This document shows positions 1-5,855 of a stretch of DNA of 33,995 nt, one piece after another; position 1 is the stretch's first letter; every line of letters begins with the position of its first letter. This stretch comes from Candidatus Wolframiiraptor allenii (GTDB lineage Archaea > Thermoproteota > Nitrososphaeria_A > Caldarchaeales > Wolframiiraptoraceae). The stretch is from NCBI GenBank assembly GCA_023539495.1, contig JAKCEV010000008.1, positions 1-33,995 on the forward strand, written 5' to 3'. A model generated the notes under the pieces. The model saw only the letters and a list, made by a program, of their open reading frames with translations, was not told the DNA's origin and ran no database searches. The position numbers and the translations under genes are program-made.

Positions 1-63
1 TAGCCCTTGGCCGGGTCTCCGGCCATTACCCCTACCCTTTTCAGGGCTTGGGGTTACTGGCAT
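1..63 (+). mobile_element. 3' end remnant of a TnpB (IS200/IS605-like) element, possible omega-RNA scaffold
   Basis: The first 63 bases match 24593-24656 closely, and the two copies diverge abruptly after a shared GGCAT. Both contain the perfect hairpin GGCCGG-GTCT-CCGGCC, followed by a block that can pair ATTACCCC with GGGGTTA. In the + strand the sequence also encodes a proline/glycine-rich peptide tail (ALGRVSG then PLPLPF and GxGV), which here needs a one-base shift after the hairpin relative to the other copy. A structured 3' end that overlaps a coding tail and is followed by unrelated sequence is what is expected of tnpB right ends and their guide RNA. The tnpB body would lie left of the window and is not seen, so the assignment is inference; a dispersed terminator-like repeat is the main alternative. 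Confidence 0.45.
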
Positions 64-150
64 TATTTAAACGATGTGCTACGGTGCGTGGATGCCTTGT
101 TCAGCCACATGCATTTGAATAACCTCTCTTCCCTTCTTCCTTTTTATTCC

Positions 151-188
151 TCCATTTTCAGAAAGACCCCAAAAACAGGGGCGGGGTC
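151..188 (-). repeat. Copy 1 of a four-copy motif (CATTTTCAG...CCCCAA...AGGGC)
   Basis: This is the most diverged of four copies; the others lie at 24726-24761, 33001-33037 and 33354-33390. It shares CCATTTTCAG, CCCCAA and AGGGGCGG in the same order and spacing. In this copy the bases form a 9-bp inverted repeat (AAAGACCCC at 162-170 with GGGGTCTTT at 183-191), which the other copies do not keep. As elsewhere the motif sits within about 100 bp of a TnpB-related end. Its role (element terminus, promoter or leader of a small ORF) is unknown. Confidence 0.5.
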
Positions 189-211
189 TTTACTCCTAGG
201 CTTGTAGGGCC

Positions 212-522
212 ATGACGGGGTATAGGGTCTTGGAGGAGGCTTTTCCCAATATTGAGGAGGATGGGAGGGAGGTGGCGAGGTTACTCAACCAAAAGCGCGA
301 AGACCGGGCGATTATTATGAGAGGGTCGAGGGATACGGCTCACGGACGAGCAGGGGAAGCTCAAGAGGGTTATGAGCGAATTATACGCCTCCGAGATTAT
401 AAGGAGGAACATGGAGAGGGCCGGGGCCACGATAGGAGGGGGTAGGAGCGAGGGGGAGATGGAAGTAGATGGATGAGAGACTCGTTAAGGAGTTCTGGAG
501 GCTAGTAGAGGATAATGGCTAA
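212..522 (+). pseudogene. Decayed or frameshifted ORF upstream of eL40
   Basis: Coding-like peptide runs appear in sequence but in shifting frames: an ATG-initiated stretch beginning MTGYRVLEEAF at 212, a stretch reading GDYYERVEGYG near 307-338, a third frame from 339 to a TGA at 476 (LTDEQGKLKRVMSELYASEI then an Arg/Gly-rich tail), and MDERLVKEFWRLVEDNG from 469 to a TAA at 522. No single frame covers the region. The pattern fits a gene broken by one-base indels, or several very small ORFs. I do not recognise the family. The last ORF overlaps the possible ATG at 515 of the eL40 frame. The link with the repeat motif just upstream suggests it may be mobile-element cargo, but this is inference. 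Confidence 0.3.
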
Positions 523-550
523 ATTATTCCATTTTCAGGGACATCTTGAC

Positions 551-712
551 ATGCCGATAAGGGACATCATGCTTCTTCAGCTGGCTCAAAGACGCAGGCT
601 CTACTATAAGATCTGCATGAAATGCGGGGCTAGGAACGCGCCCACCGCGGAGAAATGTAGAAGATGCAGGAGCTATGACCTGAGATGGAAGCGAAGGGAG
701 ATAAAGAGGTAG
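551..712 (+). CDS. rpl40e: Large ribosomal subunit protein eL40 (L40e)
   Basis: A 53-residue zinc-ribbon ribosomal protein of the 60S-like archaeal large subunit. The four cysteines are in the family pattern (CMKCG ... CRRC) and the flanks are strongly basic, ending KRREIKR. The ATG at 551 gives the usual archaeal L40e length and the typical MPI-D-LQ-A--R opening; an in-frame ATG at 515 would add 12 residues not typical of the family. It stands alone, with the decayed ORF upstream and tRNA-Val downstream on the same strand, so it is probably expressed from its own promoter or from the disturbed upstream region. Confidence 0.9.
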   Translation: MPIRDIMLLQLAQRRRLYYKICMKCGARNAPTAEKCRRCRSYDLRWKRREIKR

Positions 713-763
713 CCCGTCGAAACAAATTTATCTAAAGCCTTGAATCACGTTAGGATGCCGGCT

Positions 764-852
764 GGGCCGGTAGTCTAGAGGCTATGACGCCGCCCTGACA
801 CGGTTTCCGGGGGAGGCGGCGGAGGTCGTGGGTTCGAATCCCACCCGGCCCA
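764..852 (+). tRNA. tRNA-Val(GAC) with a 16-nt intron
   Basis: The acceptor stem GGGCCGG pairs with CCGGCCC and is followed by discriminator A; CCA is not encoded. The T arm is GTGGG-TTCGAAT-CCCAC. The anticodon stem CCGCC/GGCGG carries loop CTGACA then C, giving anticodon GAC. An intron at 801-816 interrupts the loop after position 37, the canonical archaeal site. An AT-rich TATA-like box (AAATTTATC, 724-732) lies about 36 nt upstream. The exon body is nearly identical to the tRNA at 4153-4242. The opposite strand is covered by the 3' end of the DUF2110-like reading frame. Confidence 0.95.
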
Positions 853-1593
853 CACTTCCCCAAACCCAATGTGCTTGAGGATCTCTCCTACTTGAAGACT
901 ACCGGACTCCAGGAATTCAGAGACTTGGCTCCATGGAAGCGGCTTGATGATTACGCCGCGGGGAAGCTTTTGCCGCAACCTATTCACAAGTTTATCAAGC
1001 CTTGCTCCAAGCCGCAGGTATAACATATGTGATGAAAGAGTTAGATGGTCATGATGCGCTATCTGATCTCTGAAAATATCTACGGATTTGTCAACCTCGC
1101 CTATAGCGGCATTTAGGATCATTACCCGATCAAGCCCCCTCATCACCTGCTCGGCGAGGAGCTCGAGCTGTACGAGTGATGGCATTCTGGCTGACAGGCT
1201 CACGGGCGCCCCTTCAAGGACGCCAACGTTCTCCAGAAACTCTAGGGGCTTATCGCCGCTATATCCCAAACTCGCCGCGAACGCGCTGGCTGATAGAACT
1301 CTGCTCACCGTGATGCCATTAGGGCTTGGATACTCCACAACAATCCTTGATCCTGAGATATCCTTGACACGGGCTGTATAGGGTGGCTTCCCCGACGAGA
1401 TGGGATTGATCCTGGCCTGAAGCCGGATTATGGTCTCAACAAGCTCCTCATCCGGCGCTATGATGATCCATCCATCAACCCCCTCCCTCGCCTCGACCCT
1501 GAGCCCCGAGGCTTCTTCAAGAAGCCCATTGAGCCACTCCTCAATAGCCCTTACCAGCTCCTCCCTCCCCCCACACTTCTCAGCGAGGATCAT
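775..1593 (-). CDS. DUF2110-like conserved archaeal protein
   Basis: The frame encodes 272 residues, starting at an ATG at 1593 and divergent from TFE. I assign it to DUF2110 mainly from context: in many archaea a DUF2110 gene sits beside TFE and Trm56, as here. The body is a mixed alpha/beta protein with no transmembrane segment. The last 26 or so residues (from about GWDSNPR on) are encoded antisense to tRNA-Val(GAC); that proline-rich tail is the usual signature of an antisense tRNA reading and is probably not a native domain. The stop lies inside the tRNA, so either the gene really overlaps it or an upstream stop was lost. Function is unknown; a role in transcription or RNA metabolism is only suggested by the neighbours. 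Confidence 0.7.
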   Translation of the reverse strand: MILAEKCGGREELVRAIEEWLNGLLEEASGLRVEAREGVDGWIIIAPDEELVETIIRLQARINPISSGKPPYTARVKDISGSRIVVEYPSPNGITVSRVLSASAFAASLGYSGDKPLEFLENVGVLEGAPVSLSARMPSLVQLELLAEQVMRGLDRVMILNAAIGEVDKSVDIFRDQIAHHDHLTLSSHMLYLRLGARLDKLVNRLRQKLPRGVIIKPLPWSQVSEFLESGSLQVGEILKHIGFGEVWAGWDSNPRPPPPPPETVSGRRHSL

Positions 1594-1642
1594 GTTCGCG
1601 GAGGAAGTTTTTTAGGCGACACTATAAGCTCTATTCCATAGG

Positions 1643-2197
1643 ATGCTTCTGATAATCGAGAAGGAGACATTAGTCGAGCTGGCGAGGCTCGTCGGAGGGG
1701 AGGAGGCCGCTAAGGTCATGCGGCTCCTTATAAGCAGGCCGGGGATAGTTGATGAGCAGATTGCGAAGAAGCTTAACATGGATGTACGTGAGGTGAGGAA
1801 GATACTTCACAGGCTTAACAGTATTGGAATACTTTACTATGAGCTTGCGAGGGATAAAAAGACTGATCACAGAATATTCAAGTGGTATGTCCAAGAGGAG
1901 CAAGCGACGGGATTTATAATATCAAACATGCAGAAGATCCGGGAGAGGCTGATCGAGAAGCTCCAAGCCGAGGAGAGCAACCAGTTCTACTGGTGTGGCA
2001 TCCTAGGCCATCCCAGGCTCTTATTTGACCAAGCTATGGAGCAGCTCTTCAGATGTCCAGTATGTAAAAAGCCGATGGAACCCCATGAGAACAGGGACCT
2101 GATAGAGGCTCTCAAGCGGAAGATCGAGGAGATTGAGAAGGCATTAAGTGAGATGACCGAGGCGAGGAAGTCCGAGGTAGCTGAAAAGGCAGAATAG
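1643..2197 (+). CDS. tfe: Transcription factor E, alpha subunit (TFE)
   Basis: A 184-residue homologue of TFIIE-alpha, which helps TBP/TFB/RNA polymerase melt promoters. An N-terminal winged helix (residues about 8-85, ending in the IFKWYV segment) is followed by a helical linker and a zinc-ribbon region at about 115-145, then a charged coiled tail rich in Glu and Lys. The ribbon is atypical: the second knuckle is a normal CPVC (138-141), but the first, usually CxxC, reads C118-GILG-H123, so only one Cys remains with a nearby His. Trm56 follows 9 nt downstream, so the two are probably one transcript. A T-rich box at 1606-1612 lies about 30 nt upstream of the start. Confidence 0.93.
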   Translation: MLLIIEKETLVELARLVGGEEAAKVMRLLISRPGIVDEQIAKKLNMDVREVRKILHRLNSIGILYYELARDKKTDHRIFKWYVQEEQATGFIISNMQKIRERLIEKLQAEESNQFYWCGILGHPRLLFDQAMEQLFRCPVCKKPMEPHENRDLIEALKRKIEEIEKALSEMTEARKSEVAEKAE

Positions 2198-2206
2198 TGT
2201 GGGGAG

Positions 2207-2770
2207 ATGTCCAAGATAACGGTCCTGAGGCTCGGCCATAGAATAGCAAGAGATAAGAGGGTTACGACGCACGTTGCCTTGGTCGCGAGAGCATATGGTG
2301 CCCACGAGATAATAATCACGGGAGACCGCGATGATTCCCTCATACACCGCATAGAGAGCATAGTCGAGAAATGGGGCGGGCCATTCTCAGCAAGATTCGA
2401 AGATAACTGGAGAGGGGTGATTAGGAGGTTCAAGGAAGCCGGGGCAACAATAATACACCTGACAATGTATGGGGTGAACCTCCCTGATATAATAGATGAA
2501 GTCAGGAGACTCTGGAGAGATGGTAAAGATCTATTGGTGATTGTTGGGGGAGAGAAGGTCCCGGGAGAGGTCTATGGTTTGGCAGACTATAATATTGCTA
2601 TCGGAAACCAGCCCCATAGCGAGATCGCAGCCCTAGCAACATTCCTAGATTGGCTTCAAGAGGGAGAGGAGCTGAGGAAGGAGTTCTTGAACGCGAGGTT
2701 GAAGATAATCCCGAGCCTGAGAGGGAAGATTGTTATACACCTAGAAAGTAGCGGTTCGCTAAAACAATAG
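2207..2770 (+). CDS. trm56: tRNA (cytidine-56-2'-O)-methyltransferase (archaeal Trm56)
   Basis: A 187-residue SPOUT-class enzyme that methylates the ribose of C56 in the T loop of tRNAs using S-adenosylmethionine. Family signatures are the N-terminal VLRLGHR-ARDKR block, the GDRDD segment, the VVGG-KVP turn and the [12 protein letters not shown] knot region that forms the cofactor site. Length is normal for the family. It starts 9 nt after TFE with a GGGGAG ribosome-binding sequence just before the ATG, in keeping with an operon. The TFE-DUF2110-Trm56 neighbourhood is conserved in archaea. Confidence 0.95.
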   Translation: MSKITVLRLGHRIARDKRVTTHVALVARAYGAHEIIITGDRDDSLIHRIESIVEKWGGPFSARFEDNWRGVIRRFKEAGATIIHLTMYGVNLPDIIDEVRRLWRDGKDLLVIVGGEKVPGEVYGLADYNIAIGNQPHSEIAALATFLDWLQEGEELRKEFLNARLKIIPSLRGKIVIHLESSGSLKQ

Positions 2771-2785
2771 GAGTCAGGCAGATCA

Positions 2786-4060
2786 TTAGATGCCATTATC
2801 AGTTAAGGGTATGACATAGGGGCCCTCCGGGATCACCATTATCTCAGCATCACTCCTCCCAATGATACTTAATGCTATCTCCAGCGCCTCCTCCACGGTC
2901 TTGGCACGCTCGAGCATGAAGCTACTCGCAAGCCTCTCAGAGATATAATCGCTCACCAGGATCACCTTGGCTCTCTTCAGGACCCTTGCCAGTATCTGTG
3001 CCTCCCACTGATCATTTATCGGCTCATTCTTCCTGATATTTTCGAGGATTTCATCGGGGCTGCCAGCACCTTGGAAGATTCTCAGGAACTCCTCGTGGCC
3101 GCCGAGCCCATCCCTGCACTCCGAGGCGATTATTATGACTCCTCCATCCTTAACCACATAAGCGGCGGTATCCATCCCTTTGACAGCCTGATAAAGATCC
3201 CTATCCAGCGGAAAGCCACCATTAGTCGTTATTATGATGTCAGCGGGTCTCTCAACGCGAAGCTTGACAAATCTATCTAGGAACTCGATCCCAGCTAGAT
3301 GAGCCCTTACTGGATCACCCGCGAATATTCCAGTAATCTCCCTTCTTTCATTTATTGTCACATTGATTATGAAGTCGAGCCGAGTCATCTTCATGAACTC
3401 AATCATATCCATGTGGATCGGGTTCCCCTCAAGTATTCCGGCCCTAGATCTCTGATTGTCAATCATCCTAAAGCCGTGATTCTTGAATATCGCCTCCTTC
3501 CCCGCAACCCCCGGCAAGATTATCTTCCTGCCGCCGCTGTACCCAGCGAAGAAATGAGGTTCAATGAGCCCAGCCCCTATAACGACATCGCTCTCGAGAA
3601 CAAGTCTATTAACATGGATCGGCGTCCCATAGCTCGTCCTTGCATCAAGCTTCACAACCTGCTCATCATCGGATGCCCTATGATTGACTATATCATATTT
3701 CTCTAGGACATCCTTACCAAACATCCTCTCTAGCTCATCCCTCTCAACTTCTCTATGGAGGCCGGTCGCAACTAGAACTTGGACTTCCGCCATGGGGTTA
3801 GCCCTCTTCACATGATCCAGCACACGGGGGATTAGACGCCTAGATGGGAGGGCCCTAGTATTATCCGGTACCACCAACAGGACCCGACTAGCCCCCTTTA
3901 AGAGATCACCAAGACTTGTGCTCGAGATAGGCTTCCTCAGAGCCCTCTCAAGCTCACTTTCAACAGACGCCAAAGCGGGCATCTCCATAGATCTTAAGAT
4001 CCTACATCTCTCAAGTTTGATCTCAAGCCCGCGCTCACCATAAGGCAGCTTGACCCTCAT
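2786..4060 (-). CDS. larA: LarA-family nickel-pincer racemase (lactate racemase-like)
   Basis: A 424-residue protein of the LarA/DUF2088 family. Residues equivalent to those of Lactiplantibacillus LarA are present with the right spacing: H102 (ATGLHR), H169 and K179 (PHFFAGYSGGRK, the lysine that carries the nickel-pincer nucleotide) and H195 (KNHG). LarA interconverts D- and L-lactate; related enzymes act on other 2-hydroxyacids, so the substrate is not certain. The cofactor genes larB, larC and larE are not in this window. The start at 4060 has a GAGGT sequence 4-5 nt upstream. The gene is alone on its strand, but a lactate-handling role fits the Etf/GlcD/AOR/aldolase/kinase block 7-14 kb away. 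Confidence 0.85.
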   Translation of the reverse strand: MRVKLPYGERGLEIKLERCRILRSMEMPALASVESELERALRKPISSTSLGDLLKGASRVLLVVPDNTRALPSRRLIPRVLDHVKRANPMAEVQVLVATGLHREVERDELERMFGKDVLEKYDIVNHRASDDEQVVKLDARTSYGTPIHVNRLVLESDVVIGAGLIEPHFFAGYSGGRKIILPGVAGKEAIFKNHGFRMIDNQRSRAGILEGNPIHMDMIEFMKMTRLDFIINVTINERREITGIFAGDPVRAHLAGIEFLDRFVKLRVERPADIIITTNGGFPLDRDLYQAVKGMDTAAYVVKDGGVIIIASECRDGLGGHEEFLRIFQGAGSPDEILENIRKNEPINDQWEAQILARVLKRAKVILVSDYISERLASSFMLERAKTVEEALEIALSIIGRSDAEIMVIPEGPYVIPLTDNGI

Positions 4061-4112
4061 AGCTACCTCTATGTAAGTAGGTCCCGGTTAATTCGAGTAA
4101 CGCTTGTTTATG

Positions 4113-4129
4113 CTTTAAAATTTTTAAAG
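4113..4129. promoter_or_regulatory. TATA-rich promoter of tRNA-Val(CAC)
   Basis: An almost palindromic AT block (CTTTAAAATTTTTAAAG) is centred about 32 nt before the tRNA start, the expected place for an archaeal TATA box. Because it is nearly symmetric it could also be read on the other strand towards larA, whose start lies 53 nt away. Confidence 0.5.
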
Positions 4130-4152
4130 CAGAGCGTGAATAGGGACGGCTT

Positions 4153-4242
4153 GGGCCGGTAGTCTAGGGGCCATGACGCCGCCCTCACACGATCATCAGG
4201 AGGATACGGCGGAGGTCGTGGGTTCGAATCCCACCCGGCCCA
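4153..4242 (+). tRNA. tRNA-Val(CAC) with a 17-nt intron
   Basis: Acceptor GGGCCGG/CCGGCCC plus discriminator A, T arm GTGGG-TTCGAAT-CCCAC and anticodon stem CCGCC/GGCGG are the same as in the tRNA-Val at 764-852. The anticodon is CAC, and a 17-nt intron at 4190-4206 follows position 37. The mature bodies differ in only a few bases, while the introns are unrelated apart from the first two bases and a purine-rich segment. CCA is not encoded. Confidence 0.95.
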
Positions 4243-4325
4243 TATTATAGGATTTAGGATCTAGGATATATTCTAGCAGACATAATCTTTTTCAGGTCTC
4301 TCATCACCTATTTTGATGTAGTAAG

Positions 4326-4493
4326 TTGGCTCGGAAAAAGATTCTGAAATGCCCTAGCTGCGGTTTCCAATTCGAGGTTAGTTATGCTAGAGCCTTTGCT
4401 TGCGGTGGATGCCCATCATCCATCTCATGCGACTATGTCAAATGTCCAAGATGTGGTGAGGAATTTCCGGAGGCTCCTGCAATAACATATTAA
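4326..4493 (+). CDS. Small zinc-ribbon protein, function unknown
   Basis: A 55-residue protein begins at TTG 4326, just after an in-frame TGA at 4314. It carries CPSCG, then CGGCPSSISC, then CPRCG, i.e. seven cysteines arranged as a double zinc knuckle, with a basic ARKKILK start. Such tiny cysteine-rich proteins are common in thermophilic archaea and are often nucleic-acid or protein binding, but I do not recognise this one. It lies between tRNA-Val and the aminotransferase gene on the same strand. The cysteine pattern makes chance coding unlikely. Confidence 0.75.
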   Translation: MARKKILKCPSCGFQFEVSYARAFACGGCPSSISCDYVKCPRCGEEFPEAPAITY

Positions 4494-4547
4494 TTCGATC
4501 ATTAGGACAAGATTTATGCTTGAATGAGTTAGTTATTGTATCGAGTT

Positions 4548-5855
4548 ATGAGGTATGAGGAAAGGACCCGGGCTTCTAGAAGAATGTTTGAGAAAGCCTG
4601 TAGATATCTTCCCGGAGGAGTATCTTACTCTATAAGATACTTCGAGCCGTATCCAGTCTATGTCTCGGCTGCACGCGGCCAGAGGATCCGGGACCTTGAT
4701 GGAAATGAGTATACTGATTACTGGATGGGGCATGGCGCGTTGATCATGGGACATGGTTATCATCCGATTATCGAGGCGGCGGTAAGCCAGCTACGGGAGT
4801 ATGCCCATATCGGTTTTCCACATGAGTGGGAGGTTAAGCTGGCGATGCAGATATCAAGGATGGTTGAGAGCGTCGAGATGATGAGGTTCACGAATAGTGG
4901 GACGGAGGCGGCAATGTATGCTTGTAGGCTTGCTAGAGCATACACGGGCAGAAAGGTGATCGCGAAGTTCGAGGGCGGATGGCATGGCGGATACGACTGC
5001 CTCCATATAGGGGTTCAGCCGCCATATGAGGTCCCCGGAAGCTTAGGGATACTCGAGGAATCGCTCAGGTACACAATACTCCTGCCATTCAATGATCTCG
5101 AGGGTGTTGAGAAACGCGTGAGAAACCTCGATCTCGCGGCGATAATCGTCGAGCCTGTTCTCGGGGCTGGCGGAGCGATACCGGCTGAACCTGAATTCCT
5201 CAAAGGGTTACGGGAGATTTGCGATATGCTCGGCGCGCTCTTAATATTTGACGAGGTTATCACGGGTTTTAGACTGTCCCCCGGCGGGGCGCAGAAACTC
5301 TATGGCGTCAAGCCTGATCTAACGATCTTCGGGAAGATATTGGGCGGCGGGATCTTCCCGGCCGGGGGCTTTGGAGGGAGGGCTGAGATAATGGAACTTC
5401 TTGACCAGATAAGGCGTCCTCGACCGCATGAAAGGGCATTTCAGGGCGGGACTTATGCTGCGAACCCGCTGACCACAAGAGCGGGATACACGCTTCTCAA
5501 GGAGCTAGGGGAGAGACCTGAAATATATCAAAGACTTAATCAGCTTGGAGAATATGCTAGAAACGGTCTCGAAGATGCTTTCTCTAAGCATGGGTTGGCG
5601 GCTCACATCACCGGGATCGGCTCGATGATAGGGATACACTTCGCAAAGAAGAAGCCCCGAGATGCCAAGATGGCCCAGCAGATGAAGGATATGGAGATGG
5701 CTAAGAGATTCTTCAGACATGCACTGGAGAATGGAGTGATTTATCTGACACCCGAGATCCCGCATTTATTCATCTCCGCGGCGCACACCCGGGAGGACTT
5801 GGACAATCTAATATCGGTCGCGGAAGATTTTGTGAGGAGGAACGCTACTCCCTGA
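4548..5855 (+). CDS. Class III aminotransferase, glutamate-1-semialdehyde 2,1-aminomutase-like
   Basis: A PLP-dependent fold-type I enzyme of about 435 residues, close in architecture to HemL: the LPGGVSYSIR opening, the DLDGNEYTDYW segment, GTEAAMYACRLARA, the VEPVLGAGGA loop, the FDEVITGFR aspartate motif that binds the pyridine nitrogen, and the Schiff-base lysine in FGKILGGG. HemL makes 5-aminolevulinate from glutamate-1-semialdehyde for tetrapyrrole synthesis, but no other heme gene is nearby, and several relatives of this family act on other amino acids. I therefore keep the substrate open. The ATG at 4548 is preferred over an upstream in-frame TTG at 4536. It converges on the ABC permease gene and overlaps its end by 11 nt. 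Confidence 0.82.
   Translation: MRYEERTRASRRMFEKACRYLPGGVSYSIRYFEPYPVYVSAARGQRIRDLDGNEYTDYWMGHGALIMGHGYHPIIEAAVSQLREYAHIGFPHEWEVKLAMQISRMVESVEMMRFTNSGTEAAMYACRLARAYTGRKVIAKFEGGWHGGYDCLHIGVQPPYEVPGSLGILEESLRYTILLPFNDLEGVEKRVRNLDLAAIIVEPVLGAGGAIPAEPEFLKGLREICDMLGALLIFDEVITGFRLSPGGAQKLYGVKPDLTIFGKILGGGIFPAGGFGGRAEIMELLDQIRRPRPHERAFQGGTYAANPLTTRAGYTLLKELGERPEIYQRLNQLGEYARNGLEDAFSKHGLAAHITGIGSMIGIHFAKKKPRDAKMAQQMKDMEMAKRFFRHALENGVIYLTPEIPHLFISAAHTREDLDNLISVAEDFVRRNATP

Noticed and set aside
522-540. Additional copy of the CATTTTCAG motif inside the eL40 upstream region
   Set aside because: Only about ten bases match (CCATTTTCAG) and the CCCCAA and AGGGC parts are missing; chance is more likely.
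4548-5855. Firm hemL assignment and a heme-synthesis locus
   Set aside because: No other tetrapyrrole gene is near and the family has other activities, so only the fold and class were reported.
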